DNA from: Pseudomonas lurida | GTDB lineage: Bacteria > Pseudomonadota > Gammaproteobacteria > Pseudomonadales > Pseudomonadaceae | Length of the DNA: 64,000 nt | NCBI RefSeq assembly: GCF_002563895.1 | Contig: NZ_PDJB01000001.1 | Location: forward strand, 3,021,501-3,085,500 | Direction of reading: 5' to 3' | Shown: positions 26,933 through 35,565 of the stretch, one piece after another | Layout: each line of letters begins with the position of its first letter | Position numbering within the stretch: position 1 is the stretch's first letter | Notes under the pieces: generated by a model | What the model was told of the DNA's origin: nothing | Seen by the model: only the letters and a program-made list of their open reading frames with translations | Databases searched by the model: none | Position numbers and translations under genes: made by a program

Positions 26933-27577
26933 TCAGCTGAGTTTTTTAGTGGTGTCGGCCAGCAGGCTTTCGATCTCTTTGCGCCGTCCGGCATCGGCTG
27001 TTTCCCGACCGGGGCGTGGCGCGGCCAGCAGGGCTTTTTGCAGGGCATCGCGGGCTTCGCCATAACGTTTTTGTCGGTAGAGGTGGTCACCCCAGAAGTA
27101 CAGACTATCAATGCCCGTCGGGTTGAGTTGCAAGGCCTGTTTGAGCAACTGCTCAGCCTTGTCAGCATCGCCGAAGCCGATCGGCCAGCCAGGTACGCGG
27201 TCGTACAGGGCCGCCAGGCTGGTGTAGGCCGAGCCTTGCAGGGCCTTCGGATCCAGGGCGAGCGCGTTTTCCAGGTCAGCCTTGGCCGCCTTGACCTTGC
27301 TCAAGGCGCCGAGCCCGCCCTGGGCGCCAGCCCAGCTGCTGGTGACAATCCCCGACCAGATCCACGCCTCGGCGGCCTGTGGGCGGGCCTGTGTGAATGC
27401 TGTTGCCTGGGAGGCCAGCCGTTCGAATGCTTGGGTACGCTGCTCCTCCGGCAGGTTGTACTGGATATGGGCCCAGCGCGTCTGGATATCGTTCAGGCGC
27501 TGTTGGTCGGCGGCGTCCAGCGCCCAGGTGAAGGGGCTCAGAGCACTGAGCAGCAGCGCGGCAACTAGTCGTTTCAT
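26933..27577 (-). CDS. Exported tetratricopeptide-like protein
   Basis: A 214-residue protein with a signal peptide (MKRLVAALLLSALSPFTWALD) and helical repeats resembling TPRs (for example ALQGSAYTSLAALYDRVP, AEQLLKQALQLNPTGIDSLYFWGDHLYRQKRYGEARDALQKAL). Probably periplasmic, acting as a scaffold or partner. Its start overlaps the SDR stop (ATGA). Its place in a biosynthetic-looking operon suggests a role in sensing or handling the product at the envelope, but nothing in the sequence fixes this. Confidence 0.83.
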   Translation of the reverse strand: MKRLVAALLLSALSPFTWALDAADQQRLNDIQTRWAHIQYNLPEEQRTQAFERLASQATAFTQARPQAAEAWIWSGIVTSSWAGAQGGLGALSKVKAAKADLENALALDPKALQGSAYTSLAALYDRVPGWPIGFGDADKAEQLLKQALQLNPTGIDSLYFWGDHLYRQKRYGEARDALQKALLAAPRPGRETADAGRRKEIESLLADTTKKLS

Positions 27578-28383
27578 GGGTTCAGGTCCTTATTCGCGGG
27601 TTTATTGCTGAAGCGGCGTATCAGCGGCAGTTGTTTACGCAAACCGCGGTCAACCAGGTTTGGCAACACGCTGTTGAGCTTTACGAAGAAGCGTTCTGGC
27701 CAGCCCAGGTAAAGGTCGCGACGTTCGTTGGCAATTGCCTGGACCACCGCAGACGCTACGGTGTTCGGGTCGTCGACGTTGGACTTGAGCGCATCATTCA
27801 AGGCCTGCGCCGCTGGGCTGTTCATCTGGGTCCGGGTCGCGCGCGGCGCCACGTACAGTACGCCGACACGCGTGTCAGCCAGCTCACGGCGCAAGGCTTC
27901 GGAAAACCCGCGCAAGGCAAACTTGGTGGCGCAGTACGTGGCGTAGCCGGGGTAACCGATAGAGCCATAGGTCGAGCCGACATTCACGACCATGGCGCTT
28001 GGTGCCTGCTTGAGCAGCGGCAGCAGCAGCTTCGTCAGGCAGATGGGTGCGCCGATGTTGAGCGCCAGCATGCTGTTGATTTCGTCATCGTCCAGCTGTT
28101 CGAGCATGGCAAAGTGGTTGATGCCGGCGGCGTTGATCAGCAGGTTGACACCCCCAATGGCTTCTGCGGCGGCCAGCACTTTACGGCGGTCGGCGAGTAC
28201 GGTCAGGTCGGCACCTATCCAGCACAGTTGCTGCGGGTAGCGTTCAAGCAAGCCCTCCAGCGGCACACGGTGACGAGCGACGGCCAGCACCTGCGCACCA
28301 CTGGCGCACAGGGCAGTGACGATGGCCAGGCCGATGCCACCGCTGGCACCCGTCAGCACTACGCGGGCGTCAGATAGGCGCAT
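27574..28383 (-). CDS. Short-chain dehydrogenase/reductase
   Basis: A 269-residue classical SDR. The cofactor motif GASGGIGLAI is at the N-terminus, with NAAGINH, the catalytic Ser in VNVGSTYGSIGYPG, and YCATKFALRGF (Y-x3-K). The alanine-rich cofactor strand VLAVARHRVPL, with an Arg after the Rossmann strand, hints at NADPH. The C-terminus has an extra basic tail (RGLRKQLPLIRRFSNK). It is the fourth gene of the operon and overlaps both neighbours, so it likely reduces a keto or aldehyde intermediate of that pathway. Confidence 0.9.
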   Translation of the reverse strand: MRLSDARVVLTGASGGIGLAIVTALCASGAQVLAVARHRVPLEGLLERYPQQLCWIGADLTVLADRRKVLAAAEAIGGVNLLINAAGINHFAMLEQLDDDEINSMLALNIGAPICLTKLLLPLLKQAPSAMVVNVGSTYGSIGYPGYATYCATKFALRGFSEALRRELADTRVGVLYVAPRATRTQMNSPAAQALNDALKSNVDDPNTVASAVVQAIANERRDLYLGWPERFFVKLNSVLPNLVDRGLRKQLPLIRRFSNKPANKDLNP

Positions 28384-29044
28384 GGAGCGCCTCCCCGATA
28401 CGCGGCAGGCTGCGAAACATGTCGGTGTAGAGGGCGTACACCACTTTGGATGCGCGGATTACCGCAGCCTGGTCGTCGGGGTCTTCCAGGCTGTTCATCA
28501 AGTGGCGATAAGTGTCCATGTGGCCGATGTCCAGGGACCCGTGCGAGCTGAGGTAGCTGAAGGCTGTTGCCGGCAGTTGCAGGCGCTCACGGATGCTGCC
28601 AGCCGCATGGGTGGCCAGGGCGATGCTGGTACCTTCCAGCACGTTGACCATGCCGAACAGGCCGACCGGGTTGTCACGGGCGATCAGGTCGTAGAGGTAA
28701 CTGACCATCAGCTCGATGGGCAAACCCGGGCGGCCGTCCCGCACCGCGTCCTTGTCACCGCCACAGGCGGCGATGTCATTGAGCACCCATTGCTCATGGC
28801 CATATTCGTCCTCGATGTAATCGCAGACGGCCTTGCGCAACCATTCCAGGCGGGTTGGCAGGCGTGCACCGCAGCCCATCATCAATGGCACGGTATGCCG
28901 CACGTGGTAGTAGGCCTGGGTCAGGAACGCTCGGTAGCTTTCCAGGCTGACCTGGCCTTCCAGGGCATCGCGAATGATCGGCAAATTGAACAGCGCCTGG
29001 CGTTCCTGTTGGGTGGCTTCTTGCAGTGTGTCGAAAAAATTCAC
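28370..29044 (-). CDS. Heme-oxygenase-like iron-containing redox enzyme (HDO/TenA-like)
   Basis: A 224-residue all-helical protein of the heme-oxygenase-like superfamily. Candidate di-iron ligands are E80-x2-H83 (DEYGHEQWVLND), E137 (VLEGTS), H168, D172, H175 and D177-x3-H181 (DTYRH). This E-x2-H plus D-x3-H pattern is that of non-heme diiron oxygenases such as UndA, not of thiaminase TenA. The start is GTG 29044, overlapping the ligase stop as GTGA. It could desaturate, cleave or N-oxygenate an acyl or amino substrate supplied by the ligase. Confidence 0.82.
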   Translation of the reverse strand: MNFFDTLQEATQQERQALFNLPIIRDALEGQVSLESYRAFLTQAYYHVRHTVPLMMGCGARLPTRLEWLRKAVCDYIEDEYGHEQWVLNDIAACGGDKDAVRDGRPGLPIELMVSYLYDLIARDNPVGLFGMVNVLEGTSIALATHAAGSIRERLQLPATAFSYLSSHGSLDIGHMDTYRHLMNSLEDPDDQAAVIRASKVVYALYTDMFRSLPRIGEALHAPI

Positions 29045-30519
29045 GATGAGGTTTCCTCGGTGAGTGCAGGGGCAAGTTGGGCTTGATAACGGGCGACGAT
29101 GGCATCACGCCGTGGGCGACCATTGGCGGTGAGCAAGCCATTGGCGGCGGTAAAGGGTTCTGCCAGGCGCGTCCAGCGATGCACCTGGGCGTAGTCGGGC
29201 AGGCCGGTGTTGGCCTCGGCCACGGCGGCGGCCAACTGGGCATCGCTGCAGTCGGTACGCAGTGGCCAGAGCAGGGCGTGGTTTTCCGGCAGTGCTTCGC
29301 CATAGACGAATGCCTGGGCGATGGTGTTGCCCTGGGTCAGCTCGGCCTCGACCCAATCCGGGTTGACGTTGCGCCCGTAACTGGTGACGAACTGATGTTT
29401 CTTGCGGCCCTTGAGGTAGAGAAAGCCGTCCTCATCAATGTCGCCGAGATCGCCCGTGGGCCACCATTGTTCGGGTTGGCCGGGCTGGTCCAGATAGCCG
29501 AGCAACGTCGACCCCTTGATCAGGACCTCATCGTCTTCGGCCAAGCGGATTTCAACATGCGGCAGCGGCCGCCCGACACTCCCGGGGCGCTGCGCCTCGG
29601 GGCGATTGAGGCACACCACAGACGCGCATTCCGACAGCCCGTAACCTTCATAGACCGGCATGCCCAAATGGTGGGCGCGTTGCAGCAAGGACCGGGACAC
29701 GCGTGCGCCGCCGACGGCGGCAAACCGCAGGTTCTGTGGGCTGAAGGCGTTCTGCTCGGCGGCGATCACCAGCATCAACAACAATTGCGGTACGAGGATC
29801 AGGCTGTGGGGCTGGCGTGTCGCCAGGCAACCGAGTAATTGCGCGGCGTTCACGGCACTGGCGCCTTGGATACCCAGGCGCTTCTGGCTGGGCAAGCTCA
29901 AGGTGGCACCGGCATACAGCGCCGCGTAGCAGCCGAGGTTTTCCAGCAGTATTGCAATGGGTAACAGCGCCAGGTGATGGCGTGGGTCAGCGGAATGGCT
30001 TGCCTGGTATAACTCGCGAGCCACCCGCAGCAGGCTGTCGGCGCTCAGGCAGACGCCCTTGGGCGCTCCAGTGGTGCCGGAGGTAAACGTCACCTTGGCG
30101 GTGCCCGAAGGCATGGCAGGCTGATGGTCAAAGGTGCGGCACCAGAACTCGCCGTTCTGACAGTAACCGCTGGCCAGCAGTTCTGCCTCCAGGTAGGGCT
30201 CGGCGATTACCCGTTCGGCGTGACTCTGTTCCAGGCAGTGGGCACGCTGGGCGGGGCTGAAGAACGGCGGTAGTGTCAGGCAGGTCAGCCCTTCGAACAG
30301 TACCGCAAGGTCCCACAACATGGCGTCGACGCCGTTGTCCAGGGCCAGGGCCACCACCTTGACGCCTTCCTCGCGCAGGCGCTCCTGTCGATACGCCACT
30401 TCGGCGAACAACGAGGCGTAGTCGATCTTCAGCGTGTCCCCCCACAGGGCGACGGCGCCATCGTTGCGTTCGGCATGGCCGCGCAACACGGCGTGGAAAC
30501 GGCGGGTTTCAGGCGACAT
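29041..30519 (-). CDS. AMP-dependent acyl ligase (ANL superfamily)
   Basis: A 492-residue adenylate-forming enzyme. The ATP-binding loop is VTFTSGTTGAPKGVCLS, then VYEGYGLSEC (A5), WWPTGDLGDIDEDGFLYLKGRKK (A7/A8). The C-terminal A10 region reads LLTANGRPRR, where the usual catalytic Lys appears to be Arg. ATG 30519 is chosen; codons upstream overlap the hemolysin-like gene in another frame. It activates a carboxylic (probably fatty) acid as acyl-AMP, possibly for direct use by the neighbouring GNAT-like protein since no carrier protein or CoA-specific feature is obvious. Confidence 0.87.
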   Translation of the reverse strand: MSPETRRFHAVLRGHAERNDGAVALWGDTLKIDYASLFAEVAYRQERLREEGVKVVALALDNGVDAMLWDLAVLFEGLTCLTLPPFFSPAQRAHCLEQSHAERVIAEPYLEAELLASGYCQNGEFWCRTFDHQPAMPSGTAKVTFTSGTTGAPKGVCLSADSLLRVARELYQASHSADPRHHLALLPIAILLENLGCYAALYAGATLSLPSQKRLGIQGASAVNAAQLLGCLATRQPHSLILVPQLLLMLVIAAEQNAFSPQNLRFAAVGGARVSRSLLQRAHHLGMPVYEGYGLSECASVVCLNRPEAQRPGSVGRPLPHVEIRLAEDDEVLIKGSTLLGYLDQPGQPEQWWPTGDLGDIDEDGFLYLKGRKKHQFVTSYGRNVNPDWVEAELTQGNTIAQAFVYGEALPENHALLWPLRTDCSDAQLAAAVAEANTGLPDYAQVHRWTRLAEPFTAANGLLTANGRPRRDAIVARYQAQLAPALTEETSS

Positions 30520-31186
30520 GGCTGGCGTCCTCGAGGGTGGTTGGCAACCCCAGGCGCGCGAACAGGCCCATGTTGCGCAAATGGATGAAGCCGGCGCGGA
30601 TGTTGCCGACATGCACCCAGGGTTGGCTTTCGTAGTAGCTGCCCCAATGGTGGCGATCATCGCCGAGGCGCTGCGGGTCGGCCGCACAGAGGGTGACGGG
30701 CTTCAAACCCAGGCGATGGAAACTGTTGACCAGGCCGATATTGCCGGTGAACGCCACCCACTCCAGGCCGCCCATGGCGAGCAACCAGGTAATGGCGATG
30801 ATGCTCAGGCGTGCACTGCCGGTATCGCTGGCTGCGAGATTGCCGACTTCGGCGATGGCGCTGCGCTCCACAGGCTGTTCGGCGGCGGCACTGATCAGTG
30901 GATCGATCGCATGGTCCAGATACCGCTCCAGGAACAACCGTTCGGCACTCGCCAGGCGTACGCCAGCGACGGCGCACAGGTCGCCGTTGGCCTGGCTCAC
31001 GCCAAATAACTGCGGCATGAAATGGCGAATATCGGCACCGTGCGCGATGCGAAAACGGTGTTGGATATACGCCTCGAAAGCCGGTCGCTGAGGGTCGTGG
31101 GGCAGGGCGCGAGCCAGGCGCAACGGTGCGCTGTCGGCCTGGCTAAACAGCAGTGGCAATGGAATGTTCCAATCGATATCGGGCAT
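30509..31186 (-). CDS. Thermostable-hemolysin family protein (GNAT/LuxI-like fold)
   Basis: A 225-residue protein of the family named after Vibrio delta-VPH. The segment RLFLERYLDHAIDPLIS, then AIAEVGNLAASDTGSARLSI, WLLAMGGLEWVAFTGNIGLVNSFHRLGLKPVTL resembles the acyl-donor core of GNAT/autoinducer-synthase enzymes more than a pore-forming toxin; this is my reading of the pattern. It has no signal peptide. It is the first gene of a seven-gene operon; GGAGG sits about 10 nt before ATG 31186. An acyltransferase role working with the AMP ligase is the leading hypothesis. Confidence 0.8.
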   Translation of the reverse strand: MPDIDWNIPLPLLFSQADSAPLRLARALPHDPQRPAFEAYIQHRFRIAHGADIRHFMPQLFGVSQANGDLCAVAGVRLASAERLFLERYLDHAIDPLISAAAEQPVERSAIAEVGNLAASDTGSARLSIIAITWLLAMGGLEWVAFTGNIGLVNSFHRLGLKPVTLCAADPQRLGDDRHHWGSYYESQPWVHVGNIRAGFIHLRNMGLFARLGLPTTLEDASHVA

Positions 31187-31234
31187 TGGCGTTGCGCCTC
31201 CCCAGTGAAGTTGGGAGGAGTATCAAAGGCATTT

Positions 31235-31295
31235 CTTAACGAAGTCTGAAGGTGACGAAAAATCGGCGCATTGCCGACCTTCAGATTGGCTTAAG
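31235..31295. promoter_or_regulatory. Two inverted PmrA/QseB-box-like sites
   Basis: CTTAAC-N5-CTGAAG (31235-31251; reverse strand CTTCAG-N5-GTTAAG) and CTTCAG-N5-CTTAAG (31279-31295) are near-identical hexamer pairs in opposite orientation. They lie in the divergent promoter between the operon and cytochrome b561. On the minus strand a GATACT -10-like hexamer follows 10 bp after the first site, similar to class I PhoP/PmrA promoters. A PmrA/QseB-like regulator is encoded within the same operon. Confidence 0.65.
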
Positions 31296-31367
31296 ACTCC
31301 TCGGGCAGGGTGGCGCCGACGCTTTCAGGCCACGTGAGGCCACCCTCCTGCACAAGGTATCTTTTCC

Positions 31368-31910
31368 ATGGACAACTCCCTGATGACGCAGCGCTATGCA
31401 AGGCTGTCGATGACCCTGCACTGGCTGATGCTGGCGCTGTTCATAGGCGTGTATGGCTGTATAGAAACCAGAGGCCTGTTGCCTCGGGGCCACGCGCTCA
31501 AGGGCGTGTTACTGGGCAGTCACGCACTGTTCGGCATGGGCATTTTCCTGCTGGTCTGGCTTCGCCTGTTGGGGCGCCTGGCGAAGCGGCCACCGATCGT
31601 GCCGCGCCCACCCGCCTGGCAAGCGGGTGTATCGCAGCTCATGCACCTGGCGCTGTACGGCCTGATGATCGTGACGCCATTGCTGGCGTGGATGATGCTC
31701 AATGCTGCCGGCAAGCCGGTGCCTTACTTTGAATTCGCATTGCCCTCGCTGGTGGCACCAGACCCGGACCTGGCCAGGCAGTTCAAGCACTGGCATGAGT
31801 GGCTGGGCAATGCCGGATATGCATTGATCGGCCTGCATGCAGCAGCAGGGTTGCTCCACCATTACTGGGTCCGCGACAACACGCTCATGCGCATGCTGCC
31901 AAAACGTTAG
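31368..31910 (+). CDS. Cytochrome b561 family protein
   Basis: A 180-residue, four-helix inner-membrane diheme cytochrome. Candidate heme-ligating His residues are in MTLHWLMLALF, LLGSHALFGMGI and HEWLGNAGYALIGLHAAAGLLHHY. Family members pass electrons between quinol and periplasmic acceptors, or dispose of superoxide. It is divergent from the seven-gene operon and shares its putative regulator sites, so it may be co-induced. An ATG five codons later (31383) is an alternative start. Confidence 0.9.
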   Translation: MDNSLMTQRYARLSMTLHWLMLALFIGVYGCIETRGLLPRGHALKGVLLGSHALFGMGIFLLVWLRLLGRLAKRPPIVPRPPAWQAGVSQLMHLALYGLMIVTPLLAWMMLNAAGKPVPYFEFALPSLVAPDPDLARQFKHWHEWLGNAGYALIGLHAAAGLLHHYWVRDNTLMRMLPKR

Positions 31911-31940
31911 AAAGGGGGGAATAGCCAATACGATGCTTGA

Positions 31941-31984
31941 TGAAACGTTTCACTAGTCGACAAACGGAAGAAGCAAGCGCTTGC
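31941..31984. promoter_or_regulatory. Twin LacI-type operators
   Basis: Two perfect 12-bp palindromes, TGAAACGTTTCA (31941-31952) and GCAAGCGCTTGC (31973-31984), have the central CG of LacI-family sites. Their centres are 32 bp apart, about three helical turns. They precede the sugar ABC operon, whose own LacI regulator is gene four. Confidence 0.72.
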
Positions 31985-32074
31985 GTAAGCAAATGTATCT
32001 GATTAGAGTCGGTGGCAATCGGCTCTGATCCAAGGGGCCCGAATACAAAAATAATAAAATCCAGGAGCTCATTC

Positions 32075-33607
32075 ATGAGCCTTGAACCCTTGCTTGAGAT
32101 GCAGGGCATCAGCAAAACCTTCAATGGTTTGCGCGTGCTCAAGAATGTCGGCCTGAAAGTCTACCCCGGCGAAATCCACGCCTTGATGGGGGAGAACGGC
32201 GCTGGCAAATCGACGCTGATGAAGATCCTCTCTGGCGCCTACCAAGCTGACCCCGGCGGTGAAATCCGCATTGCTGGCCAGCTCGTTCCCTCCTTCGACC
32301 CCGCTACCGCCAAAGCCCTCGGCATCGCCGTGATTTACCAGGAACTGAGCCTGTGCCCGAACCTGAGCGTGGCCGAGAATATTTACCTGGGCCGCGAACT
32401 GCGGCGGGGCTGGACCATCGACCGCAAGGGCATGGAGGCCGGTTGCATCGAAGTGCTGCAGCGCCTGGGTGCCGAGTTCACTCCGGCAACGCGGGTCAGC
32501 AGCCTGTCGATTGCCGAACGCCAGTTGGTGGAAATCGCCCGCGCCCTGCATGCCCACGCCAAGATCCTGGTGATGGATGAACCCACCACCCCCTTGTCAT
32601 CCCGCGAGACCGACCGCCTGTTCGCGCTGATCAAACAGCTGCGCGGCCAGGGCCTGGCGATCATCTATATCAGCCATCGCATGGCCGAGATCTATGAATT
32701 GTCGGACCGCGTGTCGGTGCTGCGCGACGGCCAATACATTGGCGAACTCACCCGCGATGCGCTGTCGGCCGAAGTGCTGGTGAAAATGATGGTGGGCCGC
32801 GACCTGTCGGGTTTCTACAAGAAGGAACATGCCGCGTATAACCCCGGCAACGTGGTAATGCGGGTGCGCGACATGGCCGATGGCAAGCGCGTCCGCCACT
32901 GCAGTTTCGACCTGCACGCCGGTGAAGTGCTGGGCATTGCCGGCCTGGTCGGGGCAGGGCGCACCGAGCTGGCGCGCCTGATCTTTGCCGCCGACCCACG
33001 CACCTCGGGCACCCTCGAAGTGGTCGGCAAGCACGTCACCCAATTGCGCACCCCGGCGGATGCGATTCGCGCCGGGGTCGTCTACCTCACCGAAGACCGC
33101 AAGGCCCAAGGCCTGTTCCTGGACATGAGTGTGGCGGACAACATCAATGTCTGCGCCTGTGTGCCGGATGCCCACGCTGGCGGCGTGCTGGACCGCGGGC
33201 ATGCGGCGCAACGCGCCACGGACGCGATCAAGTCGCTGTCGATTCGCGTGGCGTCGGGCAAGGTCAATGTCGGCGCCTTGTCTGGCGGCAACCAGCAGAA
33301 GGTGCTGCTGGCACGGCTGCTGGAGGTCAAGCCGCACGTGCTGATCCTCGACGAGCCCACACGCGGCGTGGACATCGGCTCCAAATCCGAGATTTACCGC
33401 ATCATCAATCAACTGGCCCAGGCCGGCGTCGGCATCGTGGTGATCTCCAGCGAGCTGCCTGAAATCATCGGCACCTGTGACCGCGTGCTGATCATGCGCG
33501 AAGGCCAGTTGGTGGCTGAAGTCGGCGGCGCGTCGGGCCAGGTTATTTCCCAGGAACGCATTATTGACCTCGCCACCGGTGGCGATCAGGTGGTTGCCCA
33601 TGGCTGA
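32075..33607 (+). CDS. Sugar ABC transporter ATPase (RbsA/XylG type)
   Basis: A 510-residue tandem-ATPase subunit of a monosaccharide or polyol importer. The first domain has Walker [10 protein letters not shown], signature LSIAERQ and Walker [13 protein letters not shown]. The second has a degenerate Walker [16 protein letters not shown], signature LSGGNQQK and Walker [13 protein letters not shown]. The asymmetry is usual for RbsA-like proteins. CCAGGAG precedes ATG 32075. First gene of a five-gene operon with permease, binding protein, LacI regulator and xylulokinase. Confidence 0.93.
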   Translation: MSLEPLLEMQGISKTFNGLRVLKNVGLKVYPGEIHALMGENGAGKSTLMKILSGAYQADPGGEIRIAGQLVPSFDPATAKALGIAVIYQELSLCPNLSVAENIYLGRELRRGWTIDRKGMEAGCIEVLQRLGAEFTPATRVSSLSIAERQLVEIARALHAHAKILVMDEPTTPLSSRETDRLFALIKQLRGQGLAIIYISHRMAEIYELSDRVSVLRDGQYIGELTRDALSAEVLVKMMVGRDLSGFYKKEHAAYNPGNVVMRVRDMADGKRVRHCSFDLHAGEVLGIAGLVGAGRTELARLIFAADPRTSGTLEVVGKHVTQLRTPADAIRAGVVYLTEDRKAQGLFLDMSVADNINVCACVPDAHAGGVLDRGHAAQRATDAIKSLSIRVASGKVNVGALSGGNQQKVLLARLLEVKPHVLILDEPTRGVDIGSKSEIYRIINQLAQAGVGIVVISSELPEIIGTCDRVLIMREGQLVAEVGGASGQVISQERIIDLATGGDQVVAHG

Positions 33608-34577
33608 GTTGAATGTTGCTACAACCGGTAAAGCTGAACGCGCACGCGAGTTGATGCGCACGGTCGGCATGTTGCCAGTGCTGATCCTGTTGCTGGTGGG
33701 CTTTGCCCTGGCCAGCGAGAACTTCCTGACGGTGCAGAACCTGTCGATCATCACCCAGCAGGCTTCGGTGAACGTGGTGCTGGCGGCGGGCATGACATTT
33801 GTGATCCTGACGGCGGGGATCGACCTGTCGGTGGGCGCGATCCTCGCGGCCTCGGCCGTGGTGGCGTTGCAGGCGTCGATGTCGCCACAGTTTGGCATGT
33901 TCGGGATTGCCGCCGGCATTGGCTTCGGGCTGTTGCTGGGGCTGGTCAATGGCGGGTTGATCGCCTTCATGCGCTTGCCACCGTTTATCGTCACCCTCGG
34001 TGCGCTGACGGCCATGCGCGGCCTGGCGCGCCTGCTGGCGGACGACAAGACCGTGTTCAACCCGGACCTGCCGTTTGCATTTATCGGCAATGATTCGATC
34101 CTCGGCGTGCCCTGGCTGGTGGTGATCGCCGTGGCGGTGGTGGCGCTGTCGTGGTTCATCCTGCGCCGCACGGTGATGGGCGTGCAGATCTATTCGGTGG
34201 GCGGCAACCCAGAGGCGGCGCGGCTCTCGGGCATCAAGGTGTGGAAGGTGCTGCTGTTTGTCTACGCCATGTCCGGTGCGTTGGCCGGGCTGGGGGCAGT
34301 GATGAGCGCGTCGCGCCTGTTCGCCGCCAATGGCCTGCAGCTGGGGCAGTCCTATGAACTCGATGCGATTGCCGCAGTGATCCTGGGCGGCACCAGTTTT
34401 ACCGGCGGTGTCGGCACTATCGGTGGCACGCTGATCGGTGCGCTGATCATCGCCGTGCTGACCAATGGCCTGGTACTGCTTGGCGTCTCGGATATCTGGC
34501 AGTACATCATCAAGGGCATCGTGATCATTGGCGCGGTGGCGCTGGATCGGTATCGCCAGTCCGGTGCGCGGACCTGA
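33600..34577 (+). CDS. Sugar ABC transporter permease (RbsC type)
   Basis: A 325-residue inner-membrane permease with eight to ten helices. Family blocks are [54 protein letters not shown] [20 protein letters not shown], and [23 protein letters not shown]. It starts inside the last codons of the ATPase (8-nt overlap), implying coupled translation. Confidence 0.93.
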   Translation: MAELNVATTGKAERARELMRTVGMLPVLILLLVGFALASENFLTVQNLSIITQQASVNVVLAAGMTFVILTAGIDLSVGAILAASAVVALQASMSPQFGMFGIAAGIGFGLLLGLVNGGLIAFMRLPPFIVTLGALTAMRGLARLLADDKTVFNPDLPFAFIGNDSILGVPWLVVIAVAVVALSWFILRRTVMGVQIYSVGGNPEAARLSGIKVWKVLLFVYAMSGALAGLGAVMSASRLFAANGLQLGQSYELDAIAAVILGGTSFTGGVGTIGGTLIGALIIAVLTNGLVLLGVSDIWQYIIKGIVIIGAVALDRYRQSGART

Positions 34578-34611
34578 TTTCACTCCTACAACAATCACAA
34601 GAGAGACCCGC

Positions 34612-35544
34612 ATGAAACTGACCCGCATGTTTCCCGTCATTGCCTTGGCCGCCCTGATGTCCCACGTCGTCGAAGCCCGCGAGTTGAAAGCGCTCGGCAT
34701 CAGCATGGGCTCGCTGGGCAACCCGTATTTCGTGACCCTGGCCGATGGCGCCACCGCTCGTGCCAAGGCGCTCAACCCCAACGTCAAGGTCACGTCGGTG
34801 TCGGCCGACTATGACCTGAGCAAGCAGTTTTCGCAGATCGATAACTTCATCTCGTCCAAGGTCGACCTGATCCTGATCAACGCCGTCGACCCCTCCGCCA
34901 TGGCCTCGGCGATCAAGAAAGCCCGTGATGCCGGGATCGTCGTGGTGGCGGTGGATGTGGACGCCAAGGGCGTGAACGCCACCGTGCAGACCGACAACGT
35001 CGAAGCGGGCAAGCTGGCCTGTCAGTACCTGGTGGACAAGCTCTCCGGCAAGGGCAATGTGATCATTCAGAACGGCCCGCAAGTCACCGCGGTGACCGAC
35101 CGCGTCAAAGGCTGCAAGGCCGCGTTGGCCGGCGCACCGGATATCAAGGTGCTGTCCGATGACCAGGACGGCAAAGGCTCGCGCGAAGGCGGCCTGAACG
35201 TGATGCAGGGTTACCTGACGCGCTTCCCGAAAATCGACGGCCTGTTCGCGATCAACGACCCGCAAGCCATCGGCAGTGACCTGGCGGCCAAGCAGCTCAA
35301 GCGCAGCGGTATCATCATCACCTCGGTGGACGGTGCGCCGGATATCGAGAACGCGCTGAAGACTGAATCGCAGATCCAGGCATCGGCCAGCCAGGACCCT
35401 TGGGCCATGGCGCAGACTGCGGTGAATGTCGGCAATGACATTCTCAACGACAAAGCCCCGGCTGAAGCGGTTACCCTGCTCACGCCAAAATTGATCACCC
35501 GTGACAACGTCGCTACGTACAGCGGTTGGTCGAGCAAACATTGA
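34612..35544 (+). CDS. Sugar-binding periplasmic protein (RbsB/XylF-like)
   Basis: A 310-residue secreted binding protein with a signal peptide (MKLTRMFPVIALAALMSHVVEA). The mature part is a periplasmic-binding-protein type I fold: ALGISMGSLGNPYFVTLADGA, LILINAVDPSAMASAIKKA, and VDGAPDIENALKTESQIQASASQDP. Such proteins bind pentoses or polyols. The xylulokinase two genes away suggests a substrate that is converted to xylulose, such as arabitol, xylitol or xylose, but no dehydrogenase or isomerase gene is adjacent. Confidence 0.92.
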   Translation: MKLTRMFPVIALAALMSHVVEARELKALGISMGSLGNPYFVTLADGATARAKALNPNVKVTSVSADYDLSKQFSQIDNFISSKVDLILINAVDPSAMASAIKKARDAGIVVVAVDVDAKGVNATVQTDNVEAGKLACQYLVDKLSGKGNVIIQNGPQVTAVTDRVKGCKAALAGAPDIKVLSDDQDGKGSREGGLNVMQGYLTRFPKIDGLFAINDPQAIGSDLAAKQLKRSGIIITSVDGAPDIENALKTESQIQASASQDPWAMAQTAVNVGNDILNDKAPAEAVTLLTPKLITRDNVATYSGWSSKH

Positions 35545-35565
35545 TTCACTGAAGGGGAAAGCGTC

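Noticed and set aside
30509..31186. True pore-forming hemolysin toxin
   Set aside because: No signal peptide, operon context with ligase and redox enzymes, and a GNAT-like core; the family name appears historical.
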